The notes below the pieces were generated by a model. It saw nothing but the letters and a program-made list of their open reading frames with translations, made no database searches and was not told the origin of the DNA. Positions 6,331 through 12,272 of a stretch of DNA of 14,802 bases are shown here, in pieces. The DNA comes from an uncultured Paenibacillaceae bacterium (GTDB lineage Bacteria > Bacillota > Bacilli > Paenibacillales > DA-C8). Where the stretch lies: contig CALGAO010000111.1 in NCBI GenBank assembly GCA_937957685.1, positions 1 through 14,802 on the forward strand, given 5' to 3'. Every line of letters begins with the position of its first letter. Position 1 is the first letter of the stretch. A program made the translations under genes and the position numbers.

Positions 6331-7608
6331 CGGCCCCCGGTCACGTTCAGACCGGTGACAGAGCCGGCCTCGCAAGACTTCAAGATCATCGTGAACGGAG
6401 AAGTGCAGGAGGCGATGGCGACCTCCACGGTGGATGCGGTGGACGGCCGACAGCAGACGACGGTCTCACTGGACGAGCAGAAGCTTGACGAGCGTCTGGC
6501 AGACGAGGAAGAAGCGCCGACGATCACGGTGCCGATCCTGAACGGGTCGGATGCCGTGAAGGTGGAGCTGAACGGCCGCATGGTGCAATCGCTGGGGATG
6601 AGGCATGCGACCGTGGAGGTCGAGACGGAGGGTGCGGCATATTCCATCCCTGCCGAGCTGATCGACATCGTCATCGTCGCTGAACAACTCGGAGCGACTC
6701 AGCTGGAGGACATCCTGGTATACGTTGAGATGATCCAGGTACCGGCACAGGAGTCGACCGGTCAAGACGCCGCGACGATCGCCCATGTGGCTCCGGTCAT
6801 CGAATTCCGGATCACGGCGGTATACGGCGACCGAACCGTGGAGATCGACGGATTCACGGCGTATGTGGAACGCTCGATCACGATACCGCAGGGCGTGGAT
6901 CGCGGACGCATCACCACCGGCGTGTGGATCGGGCCGAACGGAGAATGGTTCCACGTGCCGACGCGGATCGTGGAGCGGAACGGATCGTATGAGGCGATCA
7001 TCAACAGCCTGACGAACAGCGCGTATACGGTCATCGACAACGAGCGCACTTTCGCGGATCTGGCCGAACATTGGGCGAAGGCGTCGGTGGAGGACATGGC
7101 GAGCCGTCTGATCGTCAAGGGAGCGCCGAACGGGCTGTTCGAGCCCGATCGGGCCGTTACCCGGGCGGAATTCGCTGCCATGACCGTTCGTGCGCTTGGA
7201 CTGGATGGCCTCGAGACGAACGAGCCGCTCGCGAGAGAGGTGCGCCCGGACGACTGGTTCGCCGGTGCGGTGGCAACGGCGAAGCGCTACGGCCTGGTGA
7301 AGGGAGGATCGGATGGGCTGTTCCGCCCGAAGGATACGATCACCCGTCAGGAGGCGATGGTGATCATGGCTCGCGCGGCGAAGCTGGCCGGGCTGGCAGG
7401 TCCTGAGGACCCGCATTCGGTGCTGGCGCCGTTCGCCGATGCTGCGGATGTAGCGGCATGGGCCCGTGAAGGCGCGGCGTTGGTAACGGATAGCGGCATC
7501 ATCCGCGGAGCATACGGCTTGCTGGCTCCTCATCGGGAGCTGACGAAGGCGGAGGCGGCGGTCATGCTCCAGCGGCTTCTGCAGACGGCGAATCTGATCA
7601 ACTCGTAG
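3712..7608 (+). CDS. Fragment 4: beta-sandwich repeats and three SLH cell-wall anchor domains
   Basis: This is the intact 3.9-kb C-terminal part of the giant protein. The first start codon is GTG 3712, but the reading is meaningful from about 3655 and no ribosome binding site precedes it, so it is not a free-standing gene. Seven and a half beta-sandwich modules run to 6330, many separated by IDPWDTDAPTI-like linkers. A pre-SLH region follows (6331-7047), of the kind often seen before SLH domains in Paenibacillus-type proteins. Then come SLH1 (TFADLAEHW...VTRAEFAAM), SLH2 (DDWFAGAVATAKRYGLVKG...ITRQEAMVI) and SLH3 (FADAADVAAWAREGA...LTKAEAAVM). SLH triplets bind pyruvylated secondary cell-wall polymer, so the intact protein would be displayed on the surface. 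The stop TAG is at 7606-7608. Confidence 0.8.
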   Translation: MEEVAIYPVHRLAIFDKAGTPIEAETLLGSFVLTDITPPFIAGAERSNDTEIILEFSEGVIGLSDADPADFIVVETGSDGSVTYEVTAIGPGADDRHAVLTVESMAASGKEGVTLIYTPGSGATIRDPAGFALEATDSDGIEIDPWDTEEPGIASVTRVDDVTLTVTFTEAVEAFDRADDAGFSVTETGDPSIGYAVKAARTSADGLSATLTVDGLGPSAKEGITVTYTAGGNGTIADIAGNPLASTATGLTIDPWDLDAPTIVSGSIGPGNAYVDVTFSEGVYGGKDGSGAVTEDDFKLTLAPNGGHAKSVEIVAVRKADGATPDEASPLVGGERTVRLFIETDKPASGSETVSVAAADATAIFDRAGHAVGASQTTGALDLEDVLPPEIVSISRSGNTMLIVTLSEDVTGLAQANDGGFTVEETDSEGQIAYPVVTTARGVNDRQIVLTVARDFAVSAREGLTVRYTASGNGRIADLAGNPLASTDEGGFFVDPWDTDAPEIDYGPLLDRDLEGRYYIVFNMLEGIFGSDDGTTGVTADHFELVLDVPEDGLAEGVNILGLEAMDEFDWVFLGAPTGGETRFAIYFEVVGLANGLETLYLKPKDGESIFDLAGNPMPDEPFGFPAMLFNMTEPSEIVEAELVDATTILVTMSEDVVIWDDLGERIGFTVEEIGSDGAITYTVTAVSQLDPEDTIHLVLTVDDMSLSAKEGVLLRYEAGDLLAITDFDYNEIKATTVEIDPWDTDAPTITKSEWEADASYVDITFSEPVYSKDDGTGALTVDDFDIEFEANDGTATGVTVLAVRAADGDMPETASELVGGETKVRVFLSVEGTPTGVETISVTPADGASIFDLAGNAITADQSTAIKTLPDQRPPVTFRPVTEPASQDFKIIVNGEVQEAMATSTVDAVDGRQQTTVSLDEQKLDERLADEEEAPTITVPILNGSDAVKVELNGRMVQSLGMRHATVEVETEGAAYSIPAELIDIVIVAEQLGATQLEDILVYVEMIQVPAQESTGQDAATIAHVAPVIEFRITAVYGDRTVEIDGFTAYVERSITIPQGVDRGRITTGVWIGPNGEWFHVPTRIVERNGSYEAIINSLTNSAYTVIDNERTFADLAEHWAKASVEDMASRLIVKGAPNGLFEPDRAVTRAEFAAMTVRALGLDGLETNEPLAREVRPDDWFAGAVATAKRYGLVKGGSDGLFRPKDTITRQEAMVIMARAAKLAGLAGPEDPHSVLAPFADAADVAAWAREGAALVTDSGIIRGAYGLLAPHRELTKAEAAVMLQRLLQTANLINS

Positions 7609-7657
7609 GCGATACCGTTCTGTCATGGCCCAGGAACGGGATCCGAGCCGACGCTGA

Positions 7658-7679
7658 TCCGCCCCGTGCAAGGGGCGGA
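7658..7679 (+). terminator. GC-rich hairpin after the giant gene
   Basis: TCCGCCCC pairs with GGGGCGGA over 8 bp around a 6-base loop, 50 bases after the stop codon. It has no T-run, so it could be an RNA-stabilising hairpin or an atypical terminator. Confidence 0.4.
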
Positions 7680-7768
7680 ACCAGCTCCGCCAATTGAGGG
7701 ATGGAGGATAGAACCGCCCCCGTCCGAACGAAAGGCGGATGACAGAACCTGTACCACAGGCATGAAGC

Positions 7769-7803
7769 AAGCGCCGTCGATCCCACCGGGAGAGACGGCG
7801 CTT
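7769..7803 (+). terminator. Likely terminator hairpin before the regulator gene
   Basis: AAGCGCCGTC and GACGGCGCTT form a perfect 10-bp stem around a 15-base loop, which can itself pair TCCC with GGGA. It ends in CTTCGACAT rather than a clean T-run, so its efficiency is uncertain. It would separate the giant gene from the two-component operon. Confidence 0.5.
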
Positions 7804-7821
7804 CGACATATGAGGAAGGCT

Positions 7822-7835
7822 GACCGCAGGCGGTC
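7822..7835 (+). other. Small hairpin upstream of the regulator promoter
   Basis: GACCG, a CAGG loop and CGGTC form a short perfect inverted repeat about 29 bases before the shared ATCGACATTTTT motif. It may be part of an operator or may be incidental. Confidence 0.25.
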
Positions 7836-7863
7836 GATGTGAACAGGAAATCACTGTATATGG

Positions 7864-7898
7864 ATCGACATTTTTGTGTTATGATTTTGTTAATTAAC
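7864..7898 (+). promoter_or_regulatory. Promoter region of the two-component operon
   Basis: ATCGACATTTTT (7864-7875), shared with the giant gene's upstream region, lies just before TATGAT (7880-7885), a good -10 candidate. No TTGACA-like -35 sits at the right distance, which suggests an activated promoter. A perfect 10-bp palindrome, GTTAATTAAC (7889-7898), lies between this and the ribosome binding site and could be an operator. The shared motif hints at autoregulation. Confidence 0.45.
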
Positions 7899-7921
7899 GA
7901 ATGATTCGGGAGGCAAGCTGG

Positions 7922-9037
7922 ATGATCCGCGTGATGCTCGTGGATGATGAAGAGGATGCATTGAATCTTCTGGAGATTCTGCTGAAACAGGTCGGGGATG
8001 TGGACATTGTCGGGCGATATGTGAATCCGGTCCAGGCCATCGCGGCTTTGCGTGAAGCGCCTGTGGACGCCATCTTCCTGGATAATGAGATGCCGTTGAT
8101 GAATGGTATGACAGCGGCCAGGCGAATGCGCGAGATCCAGCCGGGGGTGCCCATCGTGTTCACCACGGCGTATGCCGAATATGCGGTGGAAGCGTTTGAG
8201 ATCCAGTCAACGGACTATCTGCTGAAGCCGCTGGCGCCGAACAGGCTGCAGCATGCCTTGTCGCGCATCAAGCCGGCAGCATCCCCTGCCGCAAGCCGTA
8301 CGGAGGTTCATATTCGTTGCATGGGCGGCTTCTCGATCCCTCTTCCGGATGACGCCAGCCGGCAGCTCCCGTGGAAGACGAACAAGGAGAAGGAACTGTG
8401 CGCGTTCCTGATCCATCATGCGGAGAAGCACGTGGACACGGCGCTCATCATCGAATCGATCTGGCCCGAATATGATCTGGGCAAGGCGAAGACGTATCTG
8501 TACACCTGCCTGTCCTACCTGCGCAAGAGCTTCGTGGAGCACGGCATCCCGATGAGGGTGGAGAAATCGGGATTCGGCTTCGCCATCCGGCTCAATGGAG
8601 CGACGGTCGATGTGACCGAGCTGGAAAGCCTGCTGGATGGCATGCTGGGTGCGGAGCAGCCGGATGAGGAGCTGTACGACAGGATCAACGCCCTGTACCA
8701 GGGAGCCTACATGGAGGGTTGCGACTATCACTGGTCGGTGTTCCGGCAGGAGGCGATCAATGCCAAGTATCTGCGCATGCTGCGCGGCATGTTCCGGCAT
8801 GTCCGCCAGAAAGGGAGATTGGCGCTGGCGGAGGACTGCCTGCAGCGCGTGCTCGCCATCGCTCCGGATTCGGAGTCGGATGGACGGGAGCTGATCCAGC
8901 TGCACCTGGATGCGGGGAATCGAAGCGAGGCGCTGCGCGTCTATCGGCAGCTGGAGCAGGTCATATGCGAACAGCTCGGCGTGGAGCTGGAAGAGGAGAC
9001 GGTTAATCTGTTCAAGAAAATAGGAAAGACTGGTTGA
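7922..9037 (+). CDS. SARP-like response regulator (receiver, winged helix, BTAD)
   Basis: ATG 7922 is chosen over ATG 7901 because GGGAGG at 7908-7913 sits 8 bases upstream; this gives 371 residues. Residues 1-120 are a receiver domain with an acidic pair in MLVDDEED, phospho-acceptor Asp54 (IFLDNEMP), Thr81/Thr82 (VFTTAYAEY) and Lys102 (YLLKPL). Residues about 129-226 are a winged-helix domain of the SARP/DnrI type (LPWKTNKEKELCAFLIHH, then KAKTYLYTCLSYLRKSF). Residues about 227-371 are a bacterial transcriptional activation domain with TPR-like helices (YQGAYMEGCDYHW, EALRVYRQLEQVICEQLGVE). This order is the one described for COG3947. It should be phosphorylated by the kinase encoded just downstream, whose start codon overlaps its stop. 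SARPs usually bind short direct repeats with 11-bp spacing next to the -10; such repeats occur at 12196-12213. The targets are inferred. Confidence 0.88.
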   Translation: MIRVMLVDDEEDALNLLEILLKQVGDVDIVGRYVNPVQAIAALREAPVDAIFLDNEMPLMNGMTAARRMREIQPGVPIVFTTAYAEYAVEAFEIQSTDYLLKPLAPNRLQHALSRIKPAASPAASRTEVHIRCMGGFSIPLPDDASRQLPWKTNKEKELCAFLIHHAEKHVDTALIIESIWPEYDLGKAKTYLYTCLSYLRKSFVEHGIPMRVEKSGFGFAIRLNGATVDVTELESLLDGMLGAEQPDEELYDRINALYQGAYMEGCDYHWSVFRQEAINAKYLRMLRGMFRHVRQKGRLALAEDCLQRVLAIAPDSESDGRELIQLHLDAGNRSEALRVYRQLEQVICEQLGVELEEETVNLFKKIGKTG

Positions 9038-12000
9038 GTTCCATGAGGTACAGAGTGGCAGCGGCAGCGGTAACGCTGGCCTTATTGGCAATTACGTACG
9101 GATTGTTCTACCTCTATTTCTCGCATATCATCAAGCCCGCGCCTCACGCGGAACAGGGCGTCCTTGATCTGACCGCATGGAACTTCGCCGATGATGGCGT
9201 CGTTCCGTTGGATGGGGAATGGGAGTTCTATCCCGGCAAGCTCACGCCCCCCGAAGATTTCGCCTCCGCGCGCGAACCGGAATGGATCAACGTGCCTGGC
9301 TCCTGGTCGAAGCACCAGCATACATTGGGGGAGGCCACCTATCGCCTGAGGGTCAGGATCAGCGACGGTGCGACCATATACGGGCTGAAAACCTCATCGA
9401 TCCAGATGGCCAACCGCATCCTCATCAACGGGCAGGTCGTGGGCCAGAGCGGAGACCCCGATGAGGGGCCGACCTACCGATCGCAGAACAAGCCCTATGT
9501 CAGCTATTTCAAGCTGGAGCCCGGGTGGAACGAGATCCTCGTGCAGGTGGCCAATTATGATTTTCCGCCCAGCAGCGGCGTGACCGAGTCGATCTATCTG
9601 GGATACGCCGAGGATATCTCCGCCTTCCGCGACAGGTCGATCAGCCATGACTGGGTCAGCATCACCGCTTTCCTGATCATGGGGCTGTATTTCATCGGTC
9701 TGTATACGCAGCGCAAGAACGATCTGTCCCTGTTCATGCTGGGCATGGTGTTCGTGTGTTCGGCCCTTTTTACCAGCACGCGCGGTGAGCGGGTGTTGTA
9801 TGAAGCATTCGGGCACTTGCCCTTCTGGCTGTTTATTCGCGTCCAGTTGATGACAGCGGTGGGCGTGGGGCTCTCGTTCCTGCTGTACCTGTACGCGGCG
9901 TTTCGGCCGTTTTGCGCCAGATGGCTGATTCGCGGCGGCGTGGTCGTCGGTGCGGTGCTCGCCTTCGGGATCCTGTTCTTCTTCGCCTGGTTCGAGTCGC
10001 TGTACCGACAGCTGGTGACATTCTACGCGACCTTCCCGCTGCTGTATGCGATCTATGTGTTTATCGTGGCGGCTTTCCACAAGGTGGAAGGAAGCGTGTA
10101 TCTGGCCTTCGCCGCGGTGACGCTGAACATCTACGCGCTGGAGCAGAATCTCAATGTGTACTTCGGCGTTCCGTTGGACACGCTGCCGCCGTTCGAGCCG
10201 TTCGTGCTGCTGTTGATACTGGCCTTGCTCATGTCGCTCCGGTTCTCCAACGCGTTCAAGAAGATCGAGGAACTGTCCATCCAGCTCATGAAGTCGGACA
10301 AGCTGAAGGACGAATTCCTCGCCAGAACCTCCCATGAGTTCAAGTCGCCGCTGCACGGCGTCATGCACATCTCCAGGTCGCTGCTGGAGGACAGCCGTCA
10401 CCCACCGACGGAGGAACAGCGGGAGAAGCTCCATCTCATCACGAGCATCACCGGACGGCTCTCGCAGCTGGTCTACGATATCCTGGATTTCTCCAAGCTG
10501 AAGCAGGGAGAGCTGAAGATCGATCCGCAGCAGGTGGATGTTCGTTCGGCGGTCGAGATGCAGGTGCGCATCTATTCGTTTCTGGGTGAAGATCGCAATA
10601 CCCGCCTGGTGAACCGGGTGCCTGATCACCTGCCGTACGCGCTGGCGGATGAGAGCCGATTCGGCCAGATCATCGGCAACCTGCTGGACAATGCGGTCAA
10701 GCATACGAAGGATGGAAGCATCGTCGTGTCGGCGGCGGAGAAAGAGGGCATGATCGAGATCTCGGTCAGCGACACGGGGGAAGGTATCGAGGCGCATAAT
10801 CTCCCGCATATCTTCGAGGCATTCCAGACCTTCGACGATGCGAAGGAGAATCGGGGCTTCGGGCTCGGGCTGCCGATCGTGAAGCAGCTGGTGGAGCTGC
10901 AGAAGGGCAAGATCACGGTATCGTCGACCAGAGGTGTCGGCACGACCTTCACCTTCACGCTTCCGGTGGCGCCGGACGGCAAGTCCAGAGGGAAATCGGT
11001 AGCCGCGGCATCCGGGGGGAACCAGTCGCTCGTACCCCCGGTCAGGACGCCGGAATACACGCTGGAAACCCCCTATTATCTCAATCAGGGAGGCATGCAC
11101 ACGATCCTGATCGTGGATGACCAGTTCCTGAATCTGAAGGTGCTGATGGAGGCGCTCCAGCCGCTCGGCCATAATGTCATCGCCGTCAAGAACGGGTATG
11201 AGGCGATCGGGGAGATCAGCAAGCCGAACAGGATCGACCTGGTCGTCCTGGATCTGATGATGCCGGGCATGTCGGGCTACGAGGTATGCCAGGAGATCCG
11301 CAAGACGTACACGCTGCCGGAGCTTCCCGTGTTGATGGTGACCGCGGCCATCGGTTCGCAGGACAAGGTGGCGGCGTTCGAGGCGGGGGCGAACGATTTC
11401 TTGCCGAAGCCGTTCGATGTGGCGGAGCTGAAGGCGAGGATCGGCAGCCTGCTGGCGCTGAAGGATTCGCTTGCCAAGGCGGTCGATCTGGAGGTGGCGT
11501 TCCTGCAATCGCAGATCAAGCCGCATTTCCTGTACAATGTCCTGAACAGCATCGTGGCGTCCAGCTATACGGATGCGGAGCGCTCGCGCAAGCTGACGAG
11601 CGATCTGGCCGACTATCTGCGCGGCAGCTTCCGCTTCAGCCACATGGAGAAGCGGATCCCCTTCGAGGAGGAGTTCAGCCTGATCTGCACCTATGTGGAG
11701 ATCGAGAAAGCGCGCTTCAAGGACCGCTTGCGCTTCGTGTATGACATCGCGGACGGCATGCACAAGGTGAACCTGCCGCCCCTGCTCATCCAGCCCCTGG
11801 TCGAAAACGCGATCCGGCATGGCATCGGCAACCGGATCGAGGGGGGCACGGTCAAGCTGACTGCCTATCAGGAGAATGGTGAATACCTGTTTGTCATCGA
11901 GGACAACGGGGTTGGCTTCCGGAGCGAGCTGCTGCAGCAGCTGCCGCACGCCAAGCCGAACCAGCGCCAGGGCGTCGGCCTGATCAACATCAACAAGCGT

Positions 12001-12093
12001 CTGAAGTATGAATACGGCACCGGCCTGCAGATGGAGAGCACGCCGGGGCTGGGCACGAAGGTGACGGTGCGGATTCCGGCGCAGCCCGCGTGA
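9034..12093 (+). CDS. 7TM hybrid sensor kinase with two histidine-kinase cores and an internal receiver
   Basis: TTG 9034 overlaps the regulator's TGA (TTGA) and has AGGAAAG 5 bases upstream; ATG 9043 is the alternative. Numbering from 9034, a membrane helix near residues 10-30 precedes an extracytoplasmic galactose-binding-like domain (about 45-190: LDGEWEFYPG, NRILINGQVVGQSG) of the 7TMR-DISM type. Seven hydrophobic segments (about 206-404) follow. Next is a HisKA domain with His434 (SHEFKSPLHG) and an ATPase with Asn553 (GNLLDNAVKH), DTGEGIE and GFGLGLPIVK. A receiver (about 689-815) has Asp740 (VVLDLMMPGMSG) and a KPF lysine. A second kinase of the LytS/YesM type follows, with His831 (IKPHFLYNVLNS), Asn925 (PLVENAIRHG), DNGVGF and GVGLININKRL. 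All phosphotransfer residues are present, so both cores may be active. The protein probably senses a surface or carbohydrate-like signal (inference) and feeds the adjacent SARP-like regulator. Confidence 0.9.
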   Translation: MSSMRYRVAAAAVTLALLAITYGLFYLYFSHIIKPAPHAEQGVLDLTAWNFADDGVVPLDGEWEFYPGKLTPPEDFASAREPEWINVPGSWSKHQHTLGEATYRLRVRISDGATIYGLKTSSIQMANRILINGQVVGQSGDPDEGPTYRSQNKPYVSYFKLEPGWNEILVQVANYDFPPSSGVTESIYLGYAEDISAFRDRSISHDWVSITAFLIMGLYFIGLYTQRKNDLSLFMLGMVFVCSALFTSTRGERVLYEAFGHLPFWLFIRVQLMTAVGVGLSFLLYLYAAFRPFCARWLIRGGVVVGAVLAFGILFFFAWFESLYRQLVTFYATFPLLYAIYVFIVAAFHKVEGSVYLAFAAVTLNIYALEQNLNVYFGVPLDTLPPFEPFVLLLILALLMSLRFSNAFKKIEELSIQLMKSDKLKDEFLARTSHEFKSPLHGVMHISRSLLEDSRHPPTEEQREKLHLITSITGRLSQLVYDILDFSKLKQGELKIDPQQVDVRSAVEMQVRIYSFLGEDRNTRLVNRVPDHLPYALADESRFGQIIGNLLDNAVKHTKDGSIVVSAAEKEGMIEISVSDTGEGIEAHNLPHIFEAFQTFDDAKENRGFGLGLPIVKQLVELQKGKITVSSTRGVGTTFTFTLPVAPDGKSRGKSVAAASGGNQSLVPPVRTPEYTLETPYYLNQGGMHTILIVDDQFLNLKVLMEALQPLGHNVIAVKNGYEAIGEISKPNRIDLVVLDLMMPGMSGYEVCQEIRKTYTLPELPVLMVTAAIGSQDKVAAFEAGANDFLPKPFDVAELKARIGSLLALKDSLAKAVDLEVAFLQSQIKPHFLYNVLNSIVASSYTDAERSRKLTSDLADYLRGSFRFSHMEKRIPFEEEFSLICTYVEIEKARFKDRLRFVYDIADGMHKVNLPPLLIQPLVENAIRHGIGNRIEGGTVKLTAYQENGEYLFVIEDNGVGFRSELLQQLPHAKPNQRQGVGLININKRLKYEYGTGLQMESTPGLGTKVTVRIPAQPA

Positions 12094-12128
12094 CACCGGA
12101 CTCAACCTGTGCACAACGTTTACGCCTG

Positions 12129-12179
12129 AAGGTTATCTCCGTTCATGCCACAAGTGGCATGACGGGGATAACCTTTTTT
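12129..12179 (+). terminator. Strong intrinsic terminator of the two-component operon
   Basis: AAGGTTATC (12129-12137) pairs with GATAACCTT (12167-12175). The stem continues through CCGT/ACGG and an inner CATGCCA/TGGCATG, with only a small bulge and a 4-base loop. The 3' arm runs straight into TTTTTT (12174-12179). It starts 36 bases after the kinase stop codon and isolates the operon from the next gene. Confidence 0.9.
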
Positions 12180-12195
12180 GATTGGCTGGAGGGGC

Positions 12196-12229
12196 TTTAA
12201 GGTTTTTTTAAGGTCGGTTTTTATATGAT
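12196..12229 (+). promoter_or_regulatory. TTTAAGG direct repeats (11-bp period) and -10 element
   Basis: TTTAAGG occurs at 12196-12202 and again at 12207-12213, exactly 11 bp apart. The second copy ends 10 bases before TATGAT (12224-12229), a likely -10. A third TTTAAGG at 12231-12237 is out of the 11-bp phase. Direct heptads with 11-bp spacing overlapping the -35 and lying close to the -10 are the known arrangement for SARP activators. No consensus -35 is seen, which fits an activator-dependent promoter. Confidence 0.55.
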
Positions 12230-12272
12230 TTTTAAGGAAATTGTCGAATCCAGGAGGGAGTATGAGGAGTTC

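Larger units (their letters stand above)
740..7608 (+). pseudogene. Giant RCC1-propeller / SLH surface protein gene, split by three frameshifts
   Basis: Joining the consecutive frames gives one protein of about 2,290 residues. Its parts in order are a signal peptide, an acidic linker, RCC1 propeller 1 (1019-2127), an fn3-like module (about 2140-2340), RCC1 propeller 2 (2345-3420), eight beta-sandwich repeats (3434-6330), a pre-SLH region, and three SLH domains (7048-7590). The start is ATG 740, with GGAGG 6 bases upstream. The first shift, near 1852, looks like one lost G in the GQLGLG motif. The second, within about 2264-2310, moves the frame back by one. The third, near 3651-3655, looks like one lost base just before a GGET motif. 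Such proteins are exported and bound to secondary cell-wall polymer through SLH domains. Conserved motifs continue on both sides of every break, so damage is recent or these are sequencing errors. If the sequence is correct, the first stop truncates translation inside propeller 1, without any wall anchor. Confidence 0.75.
7609..7921. other. Intergenic region between the giant gene and the regulator gene
   Basis: These 313 bases contain no supportable gene. They hold three GC-rich hairpins (7658-7679, 7769-7803, 7822-7835), the regulator promoter region (7864-7898) and the regulator ribosome binding site (GGGAGG, 7908-7913). The short open frames on both strands have no ribosome binding site. 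Confidence 0.6.

Noticed and set aside
9394..12114. A 906-codon open frame on the minus strand opposite the kinase gene
   Set aside because: It is the mirror of a strongly biased GC-rich coding frame, with a His/Arg/Gln/Asp-heavy composition, no domain and no ribosome binding site. The plus strand encodes a recognisable kinase.
12225..12272. ATG 12225 as the start of the second surface gene
   Set aside because: It overlaps the likely -10 element, lacks a ribosome binding site, and would put 16 polar residues before a clean signal peptide that starts at 12273.
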